DNA of 64,000 nt from assembly GCA_019671135.1 (NCBI GenBank), contig JAHRHY010000006.1, positions 1,426,001 to 1,490,000 of the forward strand, in the 5' to 3' direction. Below, in pieces: positions 46,383 to 58,647 of the stretch. Both the position numbers and the translations under genes were made by a program. Source of the DNA: Linnemannia hyalina (taxonomy: Eukaryota > Mortierellomycota > Mortierellomycetes > Mortierellales > Mortierellaceae). The notes under the pieces were generated by a model. That model was given only the letters and a program-made list of their open reading frames with translations. It was not told the DNA's origin and ran no database searches. Numbering within the stretch: position 1 is the stretch's first letter; the number at the start of each line of letters is the position of its first letter.

Positions 46383-48973
46383 TTACTCGGCCTTCTTGGG
46401 GTGCTTGATGGTGAAGCACCAGATATCAAAGTAGTCGCAGAGGTCGTTGACGACGTTGATCGCAAAGTGAGCGTAGGCTGCAGCAGAGAAGGCGAGACAG
46501 CTCCACAAGTAAATGTCCTCCATATGCGCTCCAAACAACCTCTCGCTAATGTGGCATAAAAGAAAAGCAGAATGATGGTGATTAGTGCCAAGGCACTGAC
46601 AGTTCACAATTCTAACATGAACGTGTCCAAATGGTTTAGAAGACTTACAAGCCAAAGGCGGGGAGGTTCGCGTTGAAGGCTCCGAACAAGAGGGGGACGA
46701 AGGAGATATTGAAGAGAGGGAATGGCTGGTGGGTGACATGGGCAGTGATCATCAAGCCAACAGTGTATCCGAACGAGAGACCAATGTAGAGGGTCCAGGG
46801 GACCAAGTGCTCGTTGACAATCTGGGGCGAGGCGTTCAACCAGAAGAAGGCGACCAGCGAGCTGCCAATATAGGGAAGGACACCGACCAGGGCAGGTGCA
46901 ACGGGCAGGTTCTTGTCCTTGCGCGCCTTGATCACATGCTGGAATCTAGAAATAAAAATTGATAAGGTATGCGGTTGAGCTTAGCGTAAGCGACTTGATT
47001 ACATGAATGCAAATGCAAACGGTACATACTCTTCAGGTTGGCAAAGTAACCCCTAATCGTCAATCTTGTAGTTGTTTTCGTGGCGTTTCTGTGCTTACCC
47101 AGTGAGGATGTTTCCAAGGAGGCCAATGGTGCCAATGGAGACAAAGAAGTGGTTCAGCTGCAAGTCAGGGATCATGGGCAAAAAGTCAGGCGAGAGTCCC
47201 AAGTACGAGCGAACGGTGTGGAGCCAGATTCCTGTTCCAAAGAATCCAGTGATGAGGAAGAGGATCACAATCAACAAGATACCCTCGACTGGTCCCGAGA
47301 AGGCGCTCAAGTAAAGCGTGCCAGTGTGGTACTCCTCCCATGTGCTCAGGTAGAAGTTTGCAAGGGCTAAAATGAAAAGGTGAGCATTCCATTAGTGGTC
47401 CGTACTGCTGTCGTCTCGTTAAAATAACAAAATTCTGTTATAACGACTTCAACTTTTCTTGGTTGCTGACTTACTCAAGAAGTGGGAAAGAATGGTCCAC
47501 CAGCTCTGGTTCAATTGCAAGGCGTTGGCGGCAAGAATGACTTCAAGCTATGAACAATGAACAGTGATGCATATTTGTGATACCGAGGCGATCAATTAAG
47601 AGAGGAAGGGAGGACCGAGGATAAAGCATAAGTAATAAAAATAAAACAAAACCAAAAGAATGCAGCACGGGCTGTTAGTCGTTTTTGTTGTTTCGGGCGA
47701 ACTTTCACGATCCAAGGTCGAGTAACCTTAAATTCTTTGGGGATTGATTGTTCATGTCTCTGACAGACATGCGCTTGTACCCTTGGCCATTGCGCTCTCA
47801 GACAAATCCGTCTGTCCTCCTCGTCACCGTCTATTGTTGTTTGCCGTTGTTTGCCGTTATTTTCTTTGACACACTATCCCGTGCTTGTCGTTCACATTTA
47901 CTTTGTGGAACTTACAGAAGTGTTCAGTGCGTCGCATCCTATACATCATTGCCAGATAACCACATTCAGGATTCGAGGAGACCAAAGTAAACGTTCATAT
48001 GACAGGAATGAAAAGGAGAAGAGCGTGCGTCAGAAGGGCGTTTTGGGGGGGGGGGGAAACAGATCAAATGGGTTCAACCCGCGCGGCTTCGGTAATTTTC
48101 GTCGTCATCTACAACGTGTCAACGACAAAGAAAACAACAAGAAACGATAACGATGGTATCAAGTTGTGATTGTTTACCGTGGTCAAAGAGTTCTCCCAAG
48201 GGTCCTGAGGTTCCAGTTCTTCGTGCCTGCTTGCCGTCAATGGCATCGAGGGACTGGTACACAAACAGACCAATACCGAAGCTAGAAAAGGGTTTTCCAG
48301 ATCCCAGCAGTGGGAAGAAAAAATGTTAAAAGGGAAAAGAGAAAATATATTCTTGGAATCACTCCAAAAAACCAGCGTGCAGAAAAACGACTGAAAACGA
48401 CCATCCTGGATCCTCTTTTCCCGCTGTGTTGCTCTTGTTTGTTTTGTTTTGTTTTGTTTATGCGCTCTCCACAGACTGGCCATGTAAGGAAATCAATTGA
48501 TCCATGGTTGTTGGTTGTGTCCGTTTTATGTGTCTGCGTTCGTTTATATTACCTGTAGTAGGCCCAGGAAGGGCACACGCCGGTCATGTCGGGAGCGAAA
48601 TAGAACATGGTCAACAAGTTGGCGACAACGCACAAGAAACCGAGACCGGTGATCGTGTTGGGTCTACATGAGAACAAGTCAAAAAAAGGTTGAATCATAA
48701 TGAGTAACGAGTCCCTTGATCCACATGCAACAAAAACGCGATCAGAATTGAACTGAAGGTGAAAACCGCAAGTGAAGAAATAACAGTGTTGCGTCGGTAT
48801 TGATTAACAGGATAAGTGGTTTCTTACGCCATGGTGATGGGGAAAAAGGTGACGAGCTTGGTCCAGTATGGTCCGAGGACATATCGCGAGAGGAGGGACT
48901 CGTCGATGCCCGAGTACTTGTATTTGCTCAGGTTCTGGCGGTATTCTGTTGGGATGTAGCGATTGAAACTCAT
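46383..48973 (-). CDS. EPT1: Choline/ethanolamine phosphotransferase (Kennedy pathway)
   Basis: Transfers phosphocholine or phosphoethanolamine from the CDP-alcohol to diacylglycerol in the ER/Golgi membrane. Nine exons (48828-48973, 48553-48663, 48178-48281, 47916-47938, 47475-47547, 47099-47366, 47026-47052, 46649-46945, 46383-46545) join in phase to 403 aa. The CDP-alcohol phosphotransferase signature DG-x2-AR-x8-G-x3-D-x3-D is complete at residues 101-123. Its last two residues before the final Asp and that Asp (G-C-D) are coded by a 23-nt microexon. A 27-nt exon codes GYFANLKSI. About eight hydrophobic segments follow, as in the family. The C-terminus ends KHPKKAE, a possible lysine-based ER retrieval context. 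Whether it prefers choline or ethanolamine cannot be told. Confidence 0.92.
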
Positions 48974-49494
48974 CTTTGCGGGTTTCTGTGTCGAGGAAGG
49001 GTGAAGGAAGGGATGTTGTCGTTGTGTGTAAAGCTGAAGTAGAAAAGAGGAAGAAAGAAGAAGAAAAGAATAGAAAAAATGAGAGAACAAAGGAAAAAGA
49101 GAAAAAGACGAGAGGGCAGAGGCTCCCACAATGCCCAATGACACACTACCCACATGTCCAAACGCACGTCACATTCGCAGACTTTTTTTTTTTTTGTCAA
49201 AGTTTGGACACACACACACCAGAATAACGATGATGCGAGGATGCGTCGATAACGGATAGGTTTGGAGTGGTCATTGTTGTTCAATAGCCTATGTTACTAT
49301 TGTACATTTGCGAATCAATGTGCGAGAGGTGCCTTGTGGTTGTGGCGACGCGAGGACTAGTCCGAGGAAGCAATCGAGATTACCATCTCACCATCGACTC
49401 CCGCATCAAACATAATATGGTCCCCAACATGCGATCCTTACGCGTACGGGTCGCGGTCATTCTGCCCCTCCTTCTTGTCGTGGTAGTACTATCG
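48974..49494. other. Intergenic, phosphotransferase promoter and His-rich gene 3' flank
   Basis: The CT/GA-rich strand asymmetry at 49040-49120 marks the phosphotransferase leader. No gene is supported. Confidence 0.5.
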
Positions 49495-50901
49495 CTATGC
49501 TCGTCCGTCCTTCTCCTTTGATCCCGGTATAAAGGCTGCTGCTGTCGCCGTGGGTGTTGCTGTTGGTCTGTTCACAATGGTCTCAGTCTCAATAATGAGA
49601 GTGGTGACACGATGAATAACCGTCCAGTACCGAACGATGGAATTCTCGCCGCCAGCCACCCTTTCCTTCCCGCCAACGGAGACGTCTCCTTGCTGCTGCT
49701 GCTGGTGATGGGAGTGGTCGTGGGATTGAACGTGTCCCGTGTTGGTCTGGCCGGGGAATGCCTCTGGGGTCGGCATTGCTGGTCCAGCCTTGTACTCGTG
49801 TCCGTGGTGCACTGCTGCTGCTGCCTTTGAGACTGTCCGATCGTCGTTTATTCTTTTCCCTCCTCGATCCGATCCGGCCCCGAAGGAGGAGGAAGTAGGT
49901 GCCGCAAGGGTGGCAATAGGCTCGGGTGTCGTCGATCCAGACCCGCCAGACTTGTGCAACGAACCTGGAGTGGAGGCGTCATGGCGATGGTGGTGGTATT
50001 GGTGGTCGCGGACAGGCAAGATATGAACTTGTTGGTAGTGAGGGTCCAGTTCATCATCGGCAGGAGCAGTCAGTGGAATAGACCTTCTTTCACTAGAAGC
50101 AACCTGTTCAATATGGCTACTGTCGTCGTCGGAGAACGTCATGGTTGTGGTGTGCGACTCTGTTGCATCATCGTTCAAATCGACGGAATGACTCCTCTCG
50201 CGAGGACTAAAGATAAAGTCGTAATGCGGATTGAGCCCTGCCGCTGCATTGGCTGCGTTGCGATCCATGGGGGCCAATCCGCGGAGGTGTGAATCGGCAG
50301 TGATATGGAGATCAGTATAGATGCTGGCGCCGTCGTTTCCTTCGTGAGAGTCGTGGTGGTTGTACTTGCTGGATTCGTGCGAGGATGGGTGGGGCATGTG
50401 TTCTGGGATCGGATCTGCAGGCTCTTGGATAATATTGTCTCCTTGATCGTGGCTGTGGCCAGGATGGGCATGATGTTGTTGGTAGTGCCGATGGTTACCT
50501 TCAGGGTACTGTGCATTGGCAGTAGGTTGTGGGGGGTGTGCGTGTGAACAAGTGAACTGGATCCGAGGGAACCCTTCGCCGATGGAAGTAACAGCGAGGT
50601 AGATGTCCGATCGATGGTGGACACATCCTATGGGGCAAGGCTCCTTGGCGTATTCCTTTTTTCCGGCGAGGATTTCGCTGTCGATGGGGAAGAGTGCTCC
50701 AGCCAGGGTTGGGTCATGATGGTGGTTGTGGTCCAGCTGGTGTTGACCTGGTTGGTGTTGTTGCTGAGGAAGGTGTTGATGTCGGTTGTGGGAGAGGAGG
50801 TGGTGTGGATGCTTGGCGTAGGTGTTGGCGGCAAGTGCGATCAAAGCGAGAGCGATAGCCAGCGAGCACAACGATGTGAATGTACGAGATAGACGCGGCA
50901 T
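49495..50901 (-). CDS. His-rich secreted protein of unknown function
   Basis: A single-exon gene coding 468 aa. The N-terminus is a clear signal peptide (MPRLSR, then a Leu/Ala core, cleavage likely after NTYA near residue 29). The mature protein is very rich in His (about 50 residues, in HHH, HNHHHD, HHGHEY and HDHSHH clusters), Gln, Ser and Asp. Three Cys lie close together (CPIGC and FTCSH, about 82-120). The C-terminus has one short ordered-looking block (IVRYWTVIHRVTTLIIETET) before a Thr/Ala-rich tail. I recognise no family. His/Asp clusters in a secretory protein suggest binding of Zn, Cu or Ni, but that is inference. It may be lineage-specific; codon use looks normal for the window and the signal peptide argues that the frame is real. 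Confidence 0.72.
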   Translation of the reverse strand: MPRLSRTFTSLCSLAIALALIALAANTYAKHPHHLLSHNRHQHLPQQQHQPGQHQLDHNHHHDPTLAGALFPIDSEILAGKKEYAKEPCPIGCVHHRSDIYLAVTSIGEGFPRIQFTCSHAHPPQPTANAQYPEGNHRHYQQHHAHPGHSHDQGDNIIQEPADPIPEHMPHPSSHESSKYNHHDSHEGNDGASIYTDLHITADSHLRGLAPMDRNAANAAAGLNPHYDFIFSPRERSHSVDLNDDATESHTTTMTFSDDDSSHIEQVASSERRSIPLTAPADDELDPHYQQVHILPVRDHQYHHHRHDASTPGSLHKSGGSGSTTPEPIATLAAPTSSSFGAGSDRGGKRINDDRTVSKAAAAVHHGHEYKAGPAMPTPEAFPGQTNTGHVQSHDHSHHQQQQQGDVSVGGKERVAGGENSIVRYWTVIHRVTTLIIETETIVNRPTATPTATAAAFIPGSKEKDGRA

Positions 50902-51361
50902 AGTGGCGATGAGGATGGGATGAGAGTGAAGAAGAGAGTGGAGGTGGAGGTGTGTTAAGAGTGAGAATAAAAAAGAAAAAAAATTGCTCAAGGGAAAAGT
51001 GAAACCATCGATTGTGGGGGACAACAGCAGCGCATGGACCCTGCTCAAGTGTCAATGGTCAAGAGGCCATCTTGAACAACCGTCAGGTTAACAAACACGC
51101 ACTAATATTTACTTTCATCGCATGGCACATTTACACCATGGATATGCACGAATGTTCTCTCGCTCCTCTTTACCTTACCTCGCTCCGCTCTCTTCTTCCT
51201 ATCCTTCCGCATCGCTCGGTGTTTGCTCACCTCTCCCCTCTTGTCCTCGCCAGCCAATCATTAGACTTTTCCTTTCCTCTCACACCTTTCCTTCTTTGCT
51301 TCCTCCTCCTCCCTTTTCTCCGAACTGCTCAATCTTCGGTCTTTTTACTCCTTCCCTCCCT
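50902..51361. promoter_or_regulatory. Divergent promoter, His-rich gene / DUF5522 gene
   Basis: Holds both promoters. From about 51150 on the + strand is pyrimidine-rich, like other leaders here. Confidence 0.5.
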
Positions 51362-52058
51362 ATGCCTCGGCTCACCCTCTCCTCTTCTACTCCTTTCTTT
51401 CATTCCTCATCCATCATCTCTCTCCTTACCACCCGACATCCCACTCTCCCTCGCTCTCTCTTCACCACTATCACCATTCGCCACCCTCCGCCAGTTCTCA
51501 TTCAACTTCGCTCATTCACAAAAATGACTTTTGACGACATCGACGACGGACAAGTCAAGATCCACTCCAGAGAAAACCCTCAACAACATCAACAAAAGAC
51601 TCAAGCTGAACTCGAGAAAGAAATATGGCAAGAAGCCCATCGCCAAGCCTGTGAGGTAACCCTTCCTTTTCCCCCCTCCTCCTCTTCAGCTGCCCTTCCT
51701 CAAAACACACAAACATATCTCTCGCCCTGGATCATAGCTCCAATCATCTCCCCACATTTACTCACACACTCAACATTCGCACGATTTCATTTTTCATTCA
51801 AAAAAAAAGGGAAACCAAAAGAAATACATAGATCCAAAGACAGGCTACTCAGTCATGACAGAGCTCCTCCACAAACGACGAGGATACTGTTGCGGAAACG
51901 CATGTCGCCATTGCCCCTACAACAACGAAAACGTAGGTGTCTCTCCCGAGGTCAAGCGGGCCAACATTGCCCGTGGTAAACAACACCGCAAAGAGATCGA
52001 GGCCATTGAAGGAAAACCCGTGTGGGCCGATGACAACGATCAAGACTACAGCGATTAA
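51362..52058 (+). CDS. Small DUF5522-like Cys-rich protein, probably mitochondrial
   Basis: Exons 51362-51655 and 51822-52058 give 176 aa. The conserved core YIDPKTGYSVMTEL, then KRRGYCCGNACRHCPYN (about 99-130), with four Cys and one His, matches the short family I know as DUF5522, found in bacteria and eukaryotes. The clustered CC-x3-C-x2-C arrangement suggests metal binding; no function is established. From ATG 51362, the first 54 residues contain Arg, Ser and Thr but no acidic residue and end LRSFTK, like a mitochondrial presequence. The ATG at 51524 would give a 122-aa cytosolic form without it. I prefer the longer start, but leaders in this genome are naturally free of stops, so this is not certain. 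Confidence 0.75.
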
Positions 52059-52400
52059 TAGTAAATTGATACCCCCCAAGGAAGAATAAAACACAACACC
52101 ATAGACCTCCATCATAAGGAGCGGAAGGAAAACGATGACAAGAGACTTGAAAGGCCCTGAGAGTGTTTCTTGAATGGCATTGACTTTTATTCATTTTCAG
52201 TCTTCTTTATATTGCCCGGTTTGAATAAATGCGCTGTAAGTGCTGTAAGAGGGGGGATAATGGGAGTTTGTTGAAGAAAAAAAAACGGAAAAAAATAAAA
52301 GTGTTCGCCTGGTCAAAAAGACGAAATTGACCGCCGTCCTGATCCATTGTCCAAAAAGCCAGTCTGGTTTTCCTTCCGATCGATGCCTATTCAGAACCGA
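52059..52400. other. Convergent intergenic region DUF5522 gene / UBC6
   Basis: 342 bp of 3' flanks with A-rich runs. No gene. Confidence 0.5.
52085..52090 (+). terminator. Putative polyadenylation signal AATAAA
   Basis: Hexamer 27 bp after the DUF5522 gene stop. Confidence 0.5.
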
Positions 52401-54102
52401 TCAATGCAGTGAAGACGCTGCTGAGGCAGAAGATGCCGTGGCACGAGTAATCGTCTTGGCAATGACAAGGTAAGCAAACACCAAAAAGAATGCCAGCCAC
52501 TTGTGCCAGTGACTCATCGAGAACAAACTCGGCCGCCTAGCTGCCGCTGCTCCTGCTGCTCCTATTCCGTTGGCCCCATGTGCTCCTGCTCCTGCTAATA
52601 CTGCCTGACCTCCTGCTCCCGTTGCTCCTCTCTGACCATCGACCATCCTGCGCTGAATAGCTCCACTCGGCAAGGCAGGTGCCGTTGTGGTTACTGGTGG
52701 TGCCTCCACAACAGGGGCATTGGGGAATGCAATATGAAGAGGAACCTGCTGCAACGCCACCAACTCTGGGAAGATTTCTATAAGGTGGACACACAAATTG
52801 GGTACCGTAAGTATACAGCTTCTCTATCGTCCGGTATAAAAAAGATATCCAATGATCTCATCATGTTTACACAAGTTACCTTTGAATTGGGGGTTGGAGA
52901 TGTTGAATGCGTGAGAGCGAAGAGCCAACAAGGCCCTTTCGTATCGGGAGGTGTTGATGCTTCCTGTTGTCGATTCGTCCTGCGACTGCAATGATCCGGT
53001 AATAAAGGATAAACAGGAAAAAAAAGACATTACGTCGTTAGTAAGAGGAATAAAAATATATCACTCGATTCAACTGCAATCAATCAAATGCGAGGGGTTC
53101 TTTGTGTATCTCGACAGCTACAAAAACTGAACCAAAAACTGGTTATTACCATAAAGCTCAAAAGTCCGTTGAGGATGGTCGACACACTCCAGCTTGGGTT
53201 CCAGGTTCCTGGATGGAAATCCGACATGCTCAGGCAGAGTCGAGTGTTGACCTGGAAACGTCCGTTAGGTGTAATCATCCTGATCGATGGAGGTTTGAAG
53301 GGATAATCCGCCGGGAAGACAAGTTTCCCTACATGAATAAAATGAACAGGGAGAGAGAGTGAGAGAGAGAGGGATAGATATGCAATAGATGAGTTAGTAA
53401 TGTAAAAAGCGGGTGCGATTGAGAGGTGTAACAGAAATAGGAATCTCTTATTCATTGCTTTGCTTCTCCTCCCCCTCCGTCAGTCTGACTCCTTGAACTA
53501 GAGATAACAGCATTGAACAGCTCAAAAACGTGCTCAGGGGGGGTTGTATGCGTATATGCGTCTGTGTGTCTGTGTGTCTGTGTTTGTGATAGGTGTACAA
53601 AGATAGAGAAAGACGACAACAACAAAGGGGCCTTGGGCTCAGGTCAAGTTGAGAAAAGATGCTTTACCGTGGTATTCGCCTCCAAAGTAAGGGGTCTCAG
53701 GTGGGCCTTTAAGAACATAGTGCCTATCTCACCCGCAGAAAAAGGTGATGGAAGTAAAAAAGCAAAGTCGACTGTCAGTGTATTGTTCATTTCAAAGTTG
53801 AAGCTCTTTCCATCAAGAACGTATATGTATAAAAGCCCATGCGCTCCATGGAACAAAATAGAAACGTTGTTCTATGTGTGCGTTGTTTGCCCCTCTTCCC
53901 TGCTTTCCTTCCCAAAAATAGAGCCATAGCAACCTCTCTCTATATGACAAATGATAAAAGGTCATCTTTGTCATGTGTCCACTGTTAATTACCATTCCAA
54001 GATGTTGGTTTCAAGTGGCCGGGCAAAGAGGTAGGCTGGGGGGCTCTTCTGGATGTTGATGTACTCCTTGGTCAATCGCTTGTATGCTCCTTTGGTGGCC
54101 AT
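52401..54102 (-). CDS. UBC6: Tail-anchored ER ubiquitin-conjugating enzyme UBC6 (UBE2J type)
   Basis: An E2 enzyme of ER-associated degradation. Exons 53993-54102, 53668-53723, 53150-53328, 52880-52985 and 52401-52777 join in phase to 275 aa. It starts MATKGAYKRLTKEY, and the UBC fold shows LKGPPETPYFGGEYHG and KPPSIRMITPNGRF. The active-site Cys is Cys87 in NTRLCLSMSDFHP, with WNPSWSVSTILNGLLSFM after it, the signature of the UBC6/UBE2J branch, which lacks the HPN of other E2s. The linker (about 150-245) is Ala/Gly-rich, with ER-type E2 helices before it. A single C-terminal membrane anchor (WLAFFLVFAYLVIA, about 246-262) is followed by a short tail, as expected for a tail-anchored protein. 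Confidence 0.95.
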
Positions 54103-54601
54103 TACTGAGAGGGGTGGAAGGTGTGGGTGAGAGAAAGTGGGGGAGGAAGAGAAAACTGTTGGAGAGCTTGCTGTCGACGACTAGATGGAACTAAAGAGGA
54201 CTGTGCTGCTGCTTAGTGTGTGCTGAGAAGTGTGTCCGGCGATGCAGGGTCTTTTTGTTCTATTGTGTTCGACTGTGTCTGTGTCGATGGGTTGTCGTCG
54301 TTTGCAAGAGTGAGTGAGTTGAGGCTGTGGAGTGTCTTCGTCTTTGTCGATGATACTGGCTGACTTTATTGTCGGTCAGTCGGTTCAAGTCAGTGAGGTT
54401 GTCGGCGAGTGGAGGAAAGGGAGAGAACACACTCAACCTCACAGCTCTGCTCCTTTTCTCTTTGTTGCTCTCGTCGTCTTGGCTCAGTTGTCCAGCCCTC
54501 CATCTCGTGGTCACGTTGTTCATCTCCCGATCAGGAAGTTAAGGGGTGTGGAAGACATTTTACGTCCTCACTGCCACTGTCTAGGTGGTATCTATCTTGA
54601 A
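54103..54601. other. Intergenic, UBC6 promoter and kexin A 3' flank
   Basis: Nothing beyond the leader-type GA/CT asymmetry is seen. No gene is supported. Confidence 0.5.
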
Positions 54602-57600
54602 CTACGCGTGCTCGACAAGCAGGGTCGCAGGACTAGACGTTGCTTGTGTCATCATCCGACTCCCACCCAATGCTGTCTTCTTATTACTCTTCAGCAAACC
54701 ACCATCGCCGCCTCTCACAGACTGCGACAAAAAGTCCTCGTTGTCCGTATCGCTCCCGTCCTCAAACTCGTCTACAGAACCACTCCGTTGCTCTTCCCTC
54801 TCCCGTCCATACAACTGGCTTTCCATCTCCAATCCCCCCCTCTGCTGCCGGTGCTGCTGTCTCGTCTCTCTATCACCACTTGTAGTATCCTCATCCTCGT
54901 CTTCATAATCCGTGAAACTCGAGTCTGACTGCCCTGGACGAAGCCCCCGTGGCAAGAGATCGATATCATCATCATCGTTCACAAAGTTACGGCCGCCCAA
55001 ATGTCCAACCCCACTACTACCACCTCCACTACCACCTCCATCTCCACCGCCACGGACACTCGCATACTGCCCTCGACCGTCCCACTTGTGTCGTGTCAAG
55101 TAACCAGCAATCAGACCACCGACTCCAATGATACCAACAAACGCGTACAATGTCCGACGGACGGTGGAGGCAACTTGTTCCTCCGAATCTGCCTCAAATC
55201 CTAAGCTCTCTGCGTGTGCCGGGTTCAAGCCTTCATGATGATCTGTCGTGGGAAGGTTCTCTTTGCCCTTGTTGCCTATCTTATTGGGTACAGTCGGGTC
55301 CTGGTCCACGATCACCTTGCTCTCAGAGGCCGATTTGTCCGCGGGTGGCTTTGAATGCTGAGATGCTGGTCCTTCCTCCTCTGGCACATCGTTGGACTTA
55401 GGGTTATGACTCTCATCGCCGGACTGTGTTTGACTCAGGAGCTTGTCTCCCTCATCCCCTGTAGAAGTAGGCGTCAATGGCTTGGCTTTGATATTAGCCA
55501 CCTCACGCTTGGTCTCTCCCCAGAACTGAATCCTCCAGTCCACAAACTTCCCGCCGAACTCCGGGTTGTTTTGATCGCGCACCGTCAACTTCCATTCGCC
55601 CACTGGGTTCTCGTCCCTAAATAACCCATCAAAAAGATATAAAAAAAAAACCAATGTGAGCAAGTGTGGTAGGAGAATTTTAAAACAGACATGTTGGCTC
55701 AACTCAACAGAAGGCATTTTACCAGTGCTTGACGGTCATAAAAGTCCAGTTGGGGAACCCGGTCGTCGCAGCATCATACCGCCGCCTGACACCAAGTCTC
55801 GACTCGATACCATTCGGACTCGTCAAAACAACCTCCACATCTCCACGCCGTTCATGCTCAATATTCACCGTCACCGTGATATGCTCCAACGTCCCCAATC
55901 GAACCCCCTCCGCCAAAAGATCCTCCTGCGACACTTTCAACACAGAAATCACACCCTTGGCATTTTGTGGGATCTTGCGACCGACAGGGATTGCAGCCGG
56001 GTGGAAGGATGTCTGGGGTCCTAGGGATTGGAACGTCTTTGCGGCTTCGACGAGTGCGTAGGCGTCTAAGCTTCCGTAGCCAAACTTATGGTTGAACATT
56101 CGGCCGGCTGCGGTCTTTGTCCAGTCAGGGTCGTCGACTGACACGGGGATGGCGGTTGTCATGACGAGGTATTGGACGTCTCTCCAGCTGAGATCTGGAC
56201 GCACTGAGAGGACAAGGGCGATCATTCCCGCTGCAATGGGAGCTGCCGCGCTAGTACCGCCGTGTTGATCAAAGCACCTGCGCTCTCCTACATCGCATGT
56301 ATACTATTTCGACAACAAGAAAAACGATACGAGTTAAAGGTTAGCTCTATACCTCGGAGCTGAAGAGGATAGGGTATGGACCAAGAAAGAAAAAGATACT
56401 TACGATGGCACTACCGCCTCCGTTGCTATAGGTGACAGCCAGCTGTGCAGAGCAAGCCTCTGAGTAATAAGGATGTCTCCCCGCCCGGTCGATGGCTCCA
56501 ATACTGACAGTATACAAACTGTTCGTATACCCATCAAAGTTACAATCATCGTCCTGACTCCCACCATTCCCCGTCGCAAAGACAAAGATACTCCCCAGTC
56601 CTGACCGCCCATTCTTGATCCCATTCTTCATCGCGTCCAGTACCACTCCCTTGGGCGCATCCATACTCTGGCCATCGTCGGGTGGACCCCAGCTACAGGA
56701 ATAGATGTGGTTATCCTGGAACCGATAGTTGAGCGCGGCGGCTTCATCGACATCTGTGATTTGGCCAGAGAGGATCCTTAGCCCGGCTACTTTTGCGCCG
56801 TAGGCTACGCCCAGTCCGCAGAGATCGTTCTTGGCGGCTGCGATTTCCCCTGCGCAGCGAGTTCCGTGTTGGTCGTCTACGAGTCTTGGCATCGGGAGTG
56901 CGGTCCGATCATTAAAGTCCCATGATCCCTCCTTGAACTGTTGTTCACATAGAAGTTACAGTTGAGTTTTTCGTCATGCTAGATGAAACTGCGACTTTTC
57001 AAGCAAAAAGTGGACAAGTTACTTACAAAGTTGGGTGCAAGATCCTCGCTCGTCAAGTCCAGACCGTCGTCAATGATAGCCACATTCACTCCCGTGCCAT
57101 TAATGCCTATGCAATTGTCAGATGGATTGAAGTGTCAGTATGCCTTTCTCTCGAGGTACAAACTCGCTGTTCTGTATTGAATTTGTATCAGTACGAGCGC
57201 CATAGAAAAATGAAGTCGTCCAGTATTCCGGCAGATCTTCGTCAGTTACCTTGCTCCCAAACTCCAGTAACATTGATATCGTGTCTATCCTTGGTATTAT
57301 GCTTTTCATTGCACACGCACGCAACAATAAAAAAAAGATAGAAAGGTATCAACATCTCCACCCTTCGCCGTCCAAGCTCAAACAGTAACCACCTCAAGTA
57401 AAAACAAAAAGCAGACAACTTACCAGGTGCCATTGGAATCGAAAACCAGGATCGCCAATATCAAACTTTTGCGCAAACCCGTCCTCGGGCTGTTCTTCTC
57501 CTGCAGGCTGGTACTCGGCCTTGGGGTCACCCTCTGGATCCAACTCTCCCTCTCCCTCTTCCCCTTCTTCCTGGGTCTCCTCAGATCCTTCACTTCCTTC

Positions 57601-58647
57601 ATCCTGTTCCGTGCTCTCTTCTCCTACTTGCCCCTCACCCCCTTCATCATCCGACGCTGACTCTCCCTGTCCCTGCTCTTCTTCAGCAACCTCCTCCTCC
57701 TCAGCAGCACTCTCGACCTCCTCCTCTTCCTGTTCCTGTTCCTGTTCACTACCACTGGGTCGTCCAGGTCTATTATTTCCACCACCCCGACGAACTGGAC
57801 TTTTCGCCTCTCCCCCTCTCTGTACCCTCCCTTTCGGCGATGAGTGTTGTAAGCTGGGATCAGAATCAGGAAGCGGAGCCCTCTTCTTATTGCGCCGTCG
57901 AAGCTTTTGTCGTTCAATGGTTCCCATGGTTTGGACAATATCTGCCTGCAGATCGTTGCGCTTTGCCTTCCGGAGTGATACCATTTCTGTTCCTGCTCCT
58001 CCTGCCTCTTCCTGACGTTTGGTGTATTCTAGCTTCAGGGCATGGAACCGCTCGACGATTGGGTCTGTTTCTGCAACCTGTACGGCTTCAAGCTCTGGTT
58101 CTGGCCTTGAATCTATACTTGGCGTGAACTGCAAGGCATGACCGCCAAACTCTGGTGGGATAACTGACCTCTTCGTCAACCCACCACCACCACCACCTCT
58201 TCCTCCTTCTGCCCGCTTCTGCTTCTGTGGCGCACTGTTGGACGACTGTCCATCAACAAACCGCTTCGGAGCGCTGTAAAGAAAATAATCCGGCAACTGC
58301 CCTACCGCAGCCTCAAACCGCAGTCCCAACAAGTCGCCGATCCCCCGCTGCTGGTCCTCGTGTAGCGTCCACGCATAGTCGTCTGGTTCTGCTCCAGTTC
58401 CTAGCCTGTGGTGGTGGCGATGATGGTGTTGTTGTTGTTGGTGGTGAGGCGATTGTGCACGGATAAGATAATAGTCTCGGGCATCATGGTCATAGTCTGG
58501 AATAAAATCTGTCCGACCGCCGTAGGCGTAGGCATGAGAGTGGGTGTTGGTGAAGAAGGCTAGGAGGACTGCAGTCAGGCCGATGATACAGGATGTCTTG
58601 ATGAGACGTGTTGTTGACGTGGTGGTGGTGGTGGTTCGTGCGCTCAT
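54602..58647 (-). CDS. Kexin-like proprotein convertase, divergent tandem copy (A)
   Basis: A secretory-pathway serine protease expected to cut after dibasic sites. Exons 57424-58647, 57250-57301, 57027-57106, 56404-56937, 55723-56303 and 54602-55616 give 1,161 aa. Signal/anchor segment about 15-33. A short prodomain-like part follows (DYYLIRAQ to FLYSAPKRF), then an exceptional low-complexity extension (about 140-400) with basic KKR and RRR sites and a long Glu/Ser/Gly-rich acidic run. The S8 domain keeps Asp438 (IIDDG), His476 (HGTRCAG), Asn576 (GNGG) and Ser648 (GGTSAAAP), so it should be active. The P/Homo-B domain ends near residue 860 (ENPVGEWKLTVRDQ ... FWGE). One membrane span (about 980-998, LYAFVGIIGVGGLIAG) precedes an acidic cytosolic tail. 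The neighbour at 59.5-62.9 kb is its tandem paralogue. Confidence 0.9.
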
